Of a DNA stretch of 64,000 nt, positions 33,191 through 42,402 are shown piece after piece. Source of the stretch: Owenia fusiformis (lineage: Eukaryota; Annelida; Polychaeta; Sabellida; Oweniidae). The stretch spans positions 17,469,513-17,533,512 of the forward strand of contig CAIIXF020000004.1 of NCBI GenBank assembly GCA_903813345.2, in the 5' to 3' direction. The notes under the pieces are model-generated. The model had not been told where the DNA came from. It worked only from the letters and a program-made list of their open reading frames with translations, and searched no databases. Positions within the stretch are counted from its first letter, which is position 1; each line of letters starts with the position of its first letter. Position numbers and translations under genes: made by a program.

Positions 33191-34257
33191 TAGAGGCTGA
33201 CGGTAATTCCGGTTATACGGTTTCGGTACGGAATTGAGCATTTACCGGTATTGAAATTATTAACCGGTTAACCGACGATAATCTCCGGGGAAATAAAAGA
33301 CACGTCGTTTTTTAATTATTTCGTTTAATTTCCACTTTCACGATGTGTACATTTGCATAGACATTTAGATGTCTATGTTTGGCAGTTCAGGTGTGATTTC
33401 CATGTTTGGCAGTTCAGGTGTGATGTCCATGTTTGGCAGTTCGGGTGTCGTAGCTTCATGCTCAGGCTCAGATTTAATTATTGTAGTTATGTTTGGCAGT
33501 TCCGGTGTAGTTGTAGTGTCAACGTCAGATCCAAGGAGGATTGGAAGCCAGGGTTCCAACTCGATATTCTTTAATCTCCACGCATGCGTCATTTGCTATT
33601 CGTGTCTGTATAATTTGTACGACTGCATGGAGAATGACCCGATACTCTCCAACAAAGCTATCGCTAGGTGATTGTTTTGCAGAATATCGGTGTTGCATTC
33701 TGGGAGCCAATCCTCCTTGCGTCAGATCCATAAACTGAATTATGTTTGTAATAGTCATTTACGAACAACAAGGCATTGACAACCTCAGGTTGAAGTCGTG
33801 CCCGTTTGGAAGTGATGGTGCCAGCTGCACTGAATTGGCGTCTACTTGACACGGATGACACAGGAATATAGCATTTCGTATAATATTTGTAACTTTAATA
33901 TTTTTTGATAGTATCTGAGCTTTTAATTGTGAACAAAATAAAGTACAGCCTCTCTGCTAAAGTGTTTTAGCAAACAAATAAATAAAAGAATCTGAACTCC
34001 GGTGCCTATAAACTAAATATATATTAACATACGTTAGCCATTAGAGTCCTTATCATCGTTTTGTAAGTCGGATGTAGGAAGGTTGCTATAACGTATGCAT
34101 ATAGACTTGAGAAGCTACGGAGAGAGTTAGGAACAAAGTGAGGGGGTGGCAGCGCATTGGCATTTTATCTTACATATTTTTACCGGTATTTCGGTAACGG
34201 TACGGTTATTAGCATGACGGTTACCGGTACTGGTTTCTAGTACCGTTGCGACCTCTA
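33191..34257 (-). mobile_element. Internally deleted hAT transposon
   Basis: Ends TAGAGGCTGACGGTAATTCC and, inverted, TAGAGGTCGCAACGGTACTA. Flanked by an exact 8-bp duplication CCTCTATC (33183-33190 and 34258-34265), as for hAT. Minus-strand codons 33664-33861 encode SSRRQFSAAGTITSKRARL and then VVNALLFVNDYY, the hAT C-terminal dimerisation signature. No catalytic N-terminal part is present. Confidence 0.82.
33365..33520. repeat. Minisatellite inside the hAT relic
   Basis: Four or more units around 'atgtttggcagttcaggtgt' (24-27 bp). On the minus strand it is open and reads repeated TPELPNM. Probably a by-product of the repeat, downstream of the transposase remnant. Confidence 0.6.
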
Positions 34258-34599
34258 CCTCTATCACACAACATAGGAAGGACCAGAGGCAACAATATGA
34301 GAATCTCGAAAAAACAAAGCAGATTGATTTTAAGACAAGGATTCTTTACCCAAAGGGTAGTGAACACTTGGAATTCCCTCCCCCAAGAAGTAGTGGAAGC
34401 TGATGACCTGAATCACTTTAAGAGTAAGCTTGACAGACTATGGAGCGACCACCCAGCCAAATACAACTATAGAGCCTTGAAGTAGACACAAGTCAATTAA
34501 TTGGGGTCAATGCTAAACAATTATGCTCATTTTTATCTTAAGAACGGCCAAAGGTCAAGACGACCTAAGCAGTGAAAACTATAACTATAACTAATAAGG

Positions 34600-34980
34600 T
34601 AAATAGCGAAGAGTCAAAAGGCCCACTTATTGAGGCCTTAGACTTTTTGGGCCGAATACTTTATTTTTCGACAATTTAGCCTAAAATTAAAAATTAGGCC
34701 CAAAAGGCCAAATTATTGTCAAACAAAAAAAATGTACCTTATATTTTTTAAAACGTCTTGAAATGTGCCCCTTGTTATCTTTCAGATCCGCCACTGTTCC
34801 AATATAGAAGAATTCGTGGCATGTTTGGAGACTCCTGGAAGTTAAACTGCCTCCTAAAGGGGGCCGTCATCCCCCTTTTTCAAGTTACTGGCAACATTCT
34901 CCAAGTTAACATACACAGTATTACAGCAGAGTCTCATATCTCCGATTACAGTTGGCGATCATCTCCCTGTGCCGTCCGTT
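34600..34980. other. Short intergenic stretch, nothing recognised
   Basis: AT-rich DNA with 'aattaggcccaaaaggccaa'. One 76-codon ORF without motif. Confidence 0.35.
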
Positions 34981-34984
34981 TCTG

Positions 34985-36580
34985 GTAACACTTTCAAACA
35001 AGACATTAACATGACAAAATGTCACCACCTAAAACAATTTGGTCAATTTAAAGCAAGTTGTAAAATACCTCTTTGACTTTTTTTGACATTGAGAAGGTCA
35101 TTGAAGGTCAAATGTAAAGTCAGATTTGAACTTCTGAGAACATGTAGATGATTTTGAAAAAAAAAATTAAGTAAATTTGAAGCAAGTTGAAGAAAGACCT
35201 TTTTGACCTTGAAAAGGTCATTGAAGGTCAAATGTCAAATCTAAAGTCAGATTTGAACTTCTGAGAACATGTAGATGATTTTGAAAAAAAAATTAAGTAA
35301 ATTTGAAGCAAGTTGAAAAAAGACCTTTTTGACCTTGAAAAGGTCATTGAAGGTCAAAGGTCAAATCTAAAGTCAGATTTGAACTTCTGAGAACTTGTAA
35401 AGTCAAATTTGAACTTCTGAAAAGATGTAGATGATTTTGAAAAAAAAATTTGGTCAATTTGAAGCAAGTTGAAAACAGATCTTTTTGACCTTTTTTGACT
35501 TTGAGAAGGTCATTGAAGGTCAAATGTCAAATCTTAAGTCAAATCTAAAGTCAGATTTGAATTTCTGAGAACACGTAGATGATTTTGAAAACATTTTTTA
35601 GTCAATTTGAAGCAAGTTGAAAACATACCTTTTTGACCTTTTTTGACCTTGAGAAGGTCATTGAAGGTCAAAAGTCAAATCTTAAGTCAGATTTGAATTT
35701 CTGAGAACACGTAGATGATTTTGAAAAAAAATTTAGTCAATTTGAAGCAAGTTGAAAACAGACCTTTTTGACCTTTTTTTGACCTTGAGAAGGTCATTGA
35801 AGGTCAAATGTCAAATCTAAAGTCAGATTTGAAGGTCAAATGTCAAATCTAAAGTCAAATCTAAAGTCAGATTTGAATTTCTGAGAACATGTAGATGATT
35901 TTGAAAAAAATTTAGTCAATGTGAAGCAAGTTGAAAAAAGACCTTTTTGACCTTGAGAAGGTCATTGAAGGTCAAATGTCAAATCTAAAGTCAGATTTGA
36001 ACTTCTGAGAACATGAAGATGATTTAGAAAAAAATTGAAGTCAATCTAAACAGTATTTGTTAAGTTATTGTTAGGTTGTTGACCTTTTTTGACCTTGAGA
36101 AGGTCATTGAAGGTCAAAAGTCAAATCTTAAGTCAGATTTGAATTTCTGAGAACACGTAGATGATTTTGAAAACATTTTTTAGTCAATTTGAAGCAAGTT
36201 GAAAACATACCTTTTTGACCTTTTTTGACCTTGAGAAGGTCATTGAAGGTCAAATGTCAAATCTAAAGTCAGATTTGAATTTCTGAGAACATGTAGATGA
36301 TTTTGAAAAAAATTTAGTCAATGTGAAGCAAGTTGAAAAAAGACCTTTTTGACCTTGAGAAGGTCATTGAAGGTCAAATGTCAAATCTAAAGTCAGATTT
36401 GAACTTCTGAGAACATGAAGATGATTTAGAAAAAAATTGAAGTCAATCTAAACAGTATTTGTTAAGTTATAGGAAGTTGTAAGAAATTGTTACAGACGCC
36501 GGACGCCAACCTCCAACCACCAACCGCCGGACGCCAACCGCCGTCGCAAAAAAACGGAGACCATAACAATATGTCACCAC
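34985..36580. repeat. GGTCA-rich satellite within a dispersed element
   Basis: About ten degenerate units of 120-150 bp. Each contains 'aaggtcattgaaggtcaa', 'agtcagatttgaa' and 'gaacatgtagatgattttga'. The element starts 'gacattaacatgacaaaatg' and ends 'ggagaccataacaatatgtc', the same words that border the 9.26-9.42 kb repeat. Larger blocks also repeat: 35630-36060 resembles 36080-36460. Confidence 0.85.
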
Positions 36581-37037
36581 TTTTGGTCTTGATTTCTATT
36601 AAAGTCAATACAACAAAACACAACACAACCAAAATATGTGAATATAAATACAATAGCTTAACCAAATGTTGGCGGCACATATACAGCAAGGCTAAAGAGG
36701 AGGGAAAACCCAAGAATTTAGATATGACAGTTTGTTACGTATTGGAACGTACTGGGATACAGTGGCAGATGCATTGCCTTGGATGAAAATAGGATCACGC
36801 GAAGGATATATTAACTGGAACGTCAGCATCGGTACGACTCGGAGAACAAGGCTAACTGGTTCTTTAATTTAAAACGGATTATTACCAATGATCTGAATTT
36901 ACAGTTTGATGACCCTTTGGATACGATTATGAATAAATTGATTGGTGTTCAGTTCACCTCGTGGAGTAATAAAATATGGAATGATACCCGACGGGATCCT
37001 AGACAACGTAACAAATTGAGAACATTTAGATTGTTAA

Positions 37038-37844
37038 CCCTACTATCACACCAAACTAGTTCTCACTACGTTCTCGAAAACTGGCTTCAACTGTGTACGA
37101 ACGGACTGGACGTACTAAGAACCGTTTGGGATCTATTTACAAACTTGATCGAACGTACTCGAACGGGTAGGTCCTCTAGAACTTAGACAATGCTCAAAAT
37201 GTTCTCGTGGTCGTCACGTTCTACAATTAGAACGAGTGACAACGTACTAACGACGAGCTGGACGTACTACGAACGGAACCGTAGTACTTCAATCCTACTA
37301 GGGACGTTTTAACAACGAGTTGACTGTCTGAGGACGTGTTGAGAACGAGGTAGAACTCATTGCAAACGGGTTTAAACTGATTAAGAACGTATTTAACACT
37401 GCTTATGAACGAGTTAGCAAAAATATAGCTATCACACCAAACAAGTTGCCACTGCGTTCTTCAAAACTGGTTTTAAACTGTGTGCGAACGGAATGAACGT
37501 ACGTGCAACTTTCTAAGGTCTATTTACGAACTTTATGAACGTTCTCAGACGGGAATGTGATTTTAGAATTTTGAATCGATTCAAAATTCGATTGCGACCA
37601 TACCGTTCCGTTATCAGGTCATGATGACCTTCTAGACTAAGGGACGCGTTCTACGGCGTTGCACACCGACGTGGTGCGACCTGAACGAACTGCGAACGAG
37701 ATGGACGTATTGAAGACTGTTTAAGAACGAAGAAGCTAATTATTTCAGACATATTTCCCGACCACAGCCAGATTGAGCCCGTTTTACGACGTTTTCGTAG
37801 GACTGGCAAGAACGGGTAAGAACGAGTTTGGTGTGATAGGGGGG
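37038..37844. mobile_element. piggyBac-type MITE
   Basis: Flanked by TTAA at 37034-37037 and 37845-37848. Termini CCCTACTATCACACCAAACT and, inverted, CCCCCCTATCACACCAAACT; CCC ends plus TTAA are piggyBac hallmarks. The interior is dense in 'gaacg'/'cgttc' words, and an extra copy of the end (CTATCACACCAAAC) lies at 37429. No transposase. Confidence 0.8.
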
Positions 37845-38050
37845 TTAAGAACGACTGTAGGCTAATTGTGAACCATATCTGAAGTTGAGCCTGTCTATCA
37901 TGGACCGGAGACCGTTTGCTTCACTCAGATTACGATATGGCGTAGCCCCGATTAGGATCGAGACAGGAAGATATGAACGTTTGCCCCTTGAGGAGAGACA
38001 ATGTGTTATGTGCAATGATGGAATAGAGGATGAATACCATATATTGATGA

Positions 38051-38154
38051 CTAGCCTTGCCCAAGTCGGTCTATTTTACTTATCTTGATTTCTATTATGA
38101 TAATTGATAATTCAAGATCAGATAAGTAAAAAATTACCGACTTGGGCAAGGCTA
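38051..38154. mobile_element. 104-bp hAT-type MITE
   Basis: Ends TAGCCTTGCCCAAGTCGGT and its inverse, with an exact 8-bp duplication ATTGATGA (38043-38050 and 38155-38162). Almost a simple hairpin. Confidence 0.8.
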
Positions 38155-38500
38155 ATTGATGACGTGTAATATAGTACCCCCTAAAATATTTTCCTAGGGG
38201 GGTAAAAACGCTAAAAATCAGTGTCATCGCCATCCCACAACCTAAACGTGAACGGGAAATTGTATCGGCGATTGGTCATACGTATAGGTTGGCGTTTCAA
38301 TTATATATGCTGACTAATTAATATATATGCTGACTAATTAACTCGTGCGGTAATAGAATTTCACTGTATTGATATCAATACTTGGTACTGAAGTTATTTA
38401 GGCCTATCGTTTCTGATTCATATGGTTTCTATTTATTCTATATAGTTTCTATATAGTTTTCATATAGTTTCTTATTTTCTATAGTTTCTAATTCATTCCG

Positions 38501-38787
38501 TCACATGTTTGGATTGTCGGTGTTTTTGAACGTGGGGCTTCTTGCACGACGCACATTGACACGCAACGCTAACAGTTCAATGATACAAATCACGCCCCAG
38601 ACACCAACAAGAACCCACGATGCTGCAACCAGGGAATTCATCGGTTTTGTGTAGTTCACGTCATGGGCATCTGCAAAACTCATCGTCAGCTCACTTTTCA
38701 TTTTAAGATGGATATCATTACATGTCATGGAGTTCAGAGCAGAAGTGATGTCATCTTCGGATAAGTATGTCCCGCTTTTTTCGGCAA
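38501..38787 (-). CDS. TMEM179-like gene, last coding exon
   Basis: Acceptor 'ttgaattcag', phase 1. Encodes VAEKSGTYLSEDDITSALNS and then the fourth membrane span (SLVAASWVLVGVWGVICIIE), ending in a basic tail and TAA/TGA-type stop region at 38501-38503. Confidence 0.68.
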
Positions 38788-39797
38788 CTGAATTCAAAAC
38801 ATAGCATCATGCAAAAGTATACTAATCTCTTTTTGCCTCTTTTGAACTATTCCTGTTTAGAACTACGAAACCGTTTTGGTTATATAATAAGTTCTCATAA
38901 AATGTTCCCTTCACATTCTTTTGACTTAACTTGTTTAAAATATATCTTTGTCTTCGTTACTGTTAAGCTAACTAGCCTCTGCGCTTAGGATACATTAACA
39001 TGTTTGTAAAATCTTAATTTTACTCACCCAAATATGACAGAAAGGATACTTTATTTATTACACAATTACTCGTGCGGCAATAGAATTTCATGTACAAATA
39101 AAAACTTTTAGAGACATTTTAATAGAACTTATGATTATGGATACCCTCTTATGTCATTTATGTTTTATGGCAGGTGAGAATTAATAAAAAGATAATAATG
39201 AAATTATAAAAATAGAACACATTTGTGTATGACCCGAATGCATTACCATAAACTATATACAATTTGTACATGTACCTTCTTCAATTGTCTGTCGCATGGT
39301 TGGTTTTGAAGACTCCACGAGGGAGGAACACCAAGCATTATATCCCGACGTTGCGATCACTCCAGATATGAATGCGAAGAGAAGAACAATGCATGAAAAT
39401 ATCAGCATTCCCAAACTCACCATCTTGGTCTGCATCATGTCGACAATCATTTTTCGTCTGATTATGATTATCAAGAGAATGATTCCCAGTATGAGTGGCA
39501 GTGCAATGGTTGCAATTGAGTTAATTGCAATGATGAAGTTGCATGTTGCATTACTGCTTTCATCGAATTGAAAAAGTGGCACGTTTTCCCATTTGCCAAT
39601 CACCGTTGTTTGTCCATATAGAATACATACGCCGTTTGGATAAAGTGTCTTCTGATAGAATGCTCCACTGGCGATTGCCATGGCAACAGCGGCTGTGAGA
39701 CCAAGGATCGCTGATAAAACATAGAGGACGATGCGGACAACAAGCCATAGCGGGGCTGATATACATTCACACATGCAATCCATGCTCATTTTTACTG
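38501..39797 (-). CDS. TMEM179-like tetraspan membrane protein (2 coding exons)
   Basis: Exon one runs 39797-39276 (ATG at 39789, preceded by acceptor 'cttttttcag', so a 5' UTR exon exists upstream). Exon two runs 38787-38501 with the stop at 38501-38503. Donor GTACAT and acceptor 'ttgaattcag' join in phase, giving 266 residues. Hydrophobic spans lie at about 14-41, 86-110, 122-148 and 223-246. Between spans 1 and 2 is GVCILYG...CNFI, and after span 3 ISGVIATSGYNAWC. This C-to-C and W-C pattern fits the TMEM179 family, whose function is unknown. Claudin-like or other tetraspans are possible alternatives. It lies head to head with the monoamine oxidase gene, 2.5 kb apart. Confidence 0.7.
39276..39797 (-). 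CDS. TMEM179-like gene, first coding exon
   Basis: Eight non-coding bases after the acceptor, then 171 codons plus one base. Contains membrane spans 1-3 and a Cys-rich N terminus (MSMDCMCECISAPLWL). Donor 'GAAG|GTACAT'. Confidence 0.72.
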
Positions 39798-39799
39798 CT

Positions 39800-42340
39800 G
39801 AAAAAAGATCACAATGAATTTCAATATCTTATTTGACCTTGAGATTAGCTATAGCCTTTAATATCGATTCTCATATTGTGATAGTTGACACAGAAATTGG
39901 GATTTGAATTTATTAGATTTGAGTCTTGTTGTTTTCACATATTTATGTGCATTTTATCATGATTTGTTTTGATTGACATTTTCAGTGACGATGTAAAAGT
40001 TCGAAAATCCAAAATTAATAGAAGGACCTACCTTGGTATTTAAATTGTTCACTTTTTCGTAGAATAAACTCGGAGATTACAATTGGCCCGGCGATGATTC
40101 AATATATTGCCAGATTCCAAGTCTTTTTGCATTATATGATCGTGATATTCTATGAATATACTCACTGTGAAACTGTTGGTCTTTACATATCATTTTGTGC
40201 TGAGCAAATTGCACAATATTAAACCGACGTATTGATCAGTGCCGAGTCACGTTAGTTTCCCTTTGCATTTGTTCGACTTCACTTAAAAGAGAGCTTCTAG
40301 ACTCTGCGCGCATGGGTAGGTGTTAGCTGTTAGTGCAAGTCAGTGAAAATTAAAGTCAATCAAACCTAAAAAACAAGCAGGTAAATGACCACAATGTAAT
40401 TTTATATCGAACAATACATTTATATTTTAAGTGCAAGCCATTTGGTTAATTATAAGCGTCAGTCATATTTACTCTACGGCGGTCGCACGGCGGCCGTAGA
40501 TTCACAAAATCAATATAGAAAGTCTACATCGTACTGCCTCTTGTCCCTCTTTTTATGCTCAGCTGTATCATATTACTCTCGATTTTGGGAAGTTTTGGGC
40601 GCTGTACGGTTGCCGTAGATCAAATGTGACTGAGGCATTATTTAGATCGCTCCTGTTTCACAAGTTCAAAGTTGAAATGCATATGATATTGCATTGATAC
40701 ACTTGCATTTTCATTGTCTTGCTTCCCCAGTTGTCACTTTGACGTATGGTCAAAGTAACAATAGAGAGTTTAAGCTAGCAATATTTTTCACAACGTAACC
40801 GTGAACGCAAAGCCAATGGATCAATACAGTAATGTACATGTATATAGCGCGCATACAAAACAAGCGCTACTTACACTTCAAATATCCGATCAGCTCCAGA
40901 GCTGTGTTTAGAACGGGAGATTTGCAATTTCGCGTCGGTGTCAACGCGAGTCATTATTATACTCATGTCTCTTGAATACTATGCCAGCAATTTTGATTTT
41001 GATGCACAGTATGAAGCTTGACCGAATGATTATTTATGTGAGAAAACTACACGCATTTGTATTGGTCAACTTTTGGGTACAGGTTGACGTTTCGATTTTA
41101 TATGCATTGCTCATATATGTTTTAGCTCCAAATATCTTACGAAACCAAATGTACCATAAAAAACTAGCTGTATAATCATCAATGGCACATTACATGATGA
41201 TGTATAGTCTATGCAACGGACTAAATAAACACTGTAACCGAATGATTATTTATGTGAGAAAACTACATGCATTTGTATTGGTCAACTTTTGGGTACAGGT
41301 TGACGTTTCGATCTTATATGCATTGCTCAAAGTCTCAATTATGGAGAAACTGCACAATCAGCTCGAGCTGCAATTTACTTTTGTTACGTTGGTTCTTCAT
41401 CTTGATCAAATTTTAGAATATTTTGGGCTCATATCATTCCTTGGAATGTCATATCTATTTTCCAAAAATACACCAAGTAGGCTTATATACTTTATTTGGG
41501 GAAAACCGTAAAGATTTTTACAATAATGCAATCATTTGTCTAAAAATGTTTACCATTCTTATTATTTGGGAGAATTTAAATATTTTTACATAACATATCA
41601 CGGATCTTATTTTTAGCCTTGTAAGGCACATTCGTAGATCGGGCTTGTAATTTTCTCACTCCCCTGGATCCGATTTTGCCTTGGAGAGTTTGAGTTTGTT
41701 TTCGATTTGATTTGGTCAGTAATTGATTGTACATAAGTTTGTTGAGTTGCAGATTCACTCCTGACGACTTACGTAATGCCCCCCCCCCCCATCCCCCCTA
41801 CCAGCTTTAATCCTATTTTTATTTAGATTTTATTTAATCATGGATATCTAATAAGAAAAACATGTTTTCTTGTGTCCATTAGAACCCTGCAGACACACAT
41901 AAACAATAAAATATGTGACATATCATAAAATTAGAAATTTGTAAAAACAGTACATTAACACGTGTAAAAATGGAACATGTATATGGCTAGACTAGGCTAT
42001 AAAATAAGCATTTAAAGCTTACCATATTCTATGGCCACTGAGTGTTGAATTGGCTAGAGACTCGAGTAAAGCCTTGCCTTCTTTCTTCTTGAGTAGGCTT
42101 ATAGGCCCATTATGCAGCCTAAAATTACAACTGACGATGACAAGGTGCTGCTGCACTCATTTAATTAAAATCTGGGAGTGCAAGAAATACCTGGATGAAT
42201 CTTTCTCCCCTTTTTGGATCTCATGTTGATGTAGGCCTAGTATAAACGCGAAGCAGCGCGTGATTGCCTGTGTCGGAGTTTGACTCAATAGACGAAATTA
42301 AATAGCGTTCGGTAATTTACCGTATTTTACATCCTTCGAA
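39800..42340. other. Divergent intergenic region between TMEM179-like gene and MAO
   Basis: No exon seen. It must contain the promoters and 5' UTR exons of both genes. A ~96-bp direct repeat with two mismatches lies at about 41020-41118 and 41237-41335 ('gattatttatgtgagaaaac...'). A C run is at 41781-41790. I could not identify a TATA box or other promoter element with confidence. Confidence 0.5.
41020..41335. repeat. Recent ~96-bp direct duplication upstream of MAO
   Basis: Two copies, 217 bp apart, differing at about two sites. Both happen to encode MIIYVRKLHAFVLVNF in open frames, but there is no evidence of a gene. Confidence 0.6.
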
Positions 42341-42341
42341 G

Positions 42342-42402
42342 ATGAAACAAAATACACCAACTAAGAGAGTGGATGTTGTAATAATAGGGGCAGGATTCGC
42401 AG
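42342..42402 (+). CDS. MAO: MAO exon 1
   Basis: [20 protein letters not shown] plus the first base of Gly; donor GTATAA. N-terminal beta strand and most of the dinucleotide-binding GxGxxG loop. Short non-FAD N terminus of about nine residues, as in other MAOs. Confidence 0.88.

Larger units (their letters stand above)
31846..34485 (+). pseudogene. LINE reverse transcriptase, broken
   Basis: The N-terminal block NKSPGPDKIKPRIL (from about 31873) is followed by a frameshift before LPQDWKQANISPIFKK. The main frame (31962-33200) has the RT series NYRPVSLTS, FDKVPHECL, IPQGTVLGPVMF and the catalytic FADDTKLY, then RPHLEYANTVWSP. The palm carries about 30 extra residues (GTNTGNDQLDP...) before the 'vNG' strand. 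The usual 'GRS' reads PCRSC. The frame ends at the hAT insertion and its C terminus resumes exactly at 34266 (HNIGRTRG...NTWNSLPQEVV). Truncated, frameshifted and interrupted, so inactive. Confidence 0.82.
31830..34600 (+). mobile_element. CR1/Jockey-like LINE, 5'-truncated, split by a hAT relic
   Basis: Starts within the reverse transcriptase N terminus, continues to 33182, is interrupted by 33191-34257, resumes to a stop at 34483-34485, and ends near 34590 with a short-repeat tail 'aactataactataacta'. Located between the REJ and TMEM179-like genes. Confidence 0.8.
36900..38210 (+). pseudogene. LINE ORF2 C-terminal relic with two MITE insertions
   Basis: WNDTRRDPRQRNKLRTFRL near 36970-37035 and, past a piggyBac-type MITE, RPFASLRLRYGVAPIRIETG then CVMCNDGIEDEYHILMT (37900-38050) match the C terminus of CR1/Jockey-like LINEs. 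A second MITE (38051-38154) splits the CxxC...HxxxxC motif; its final TC continues at 38163. Frames are shifted in places. Dead. Confidence 0.72.

Noticed and set aside
36462-36786. ORFs of 83-99 codons near the end of the satellite
   Set aside because: Composed of 'ccgccggacgccaacc' repeats and LINE-adjacent DNA; no motif support.
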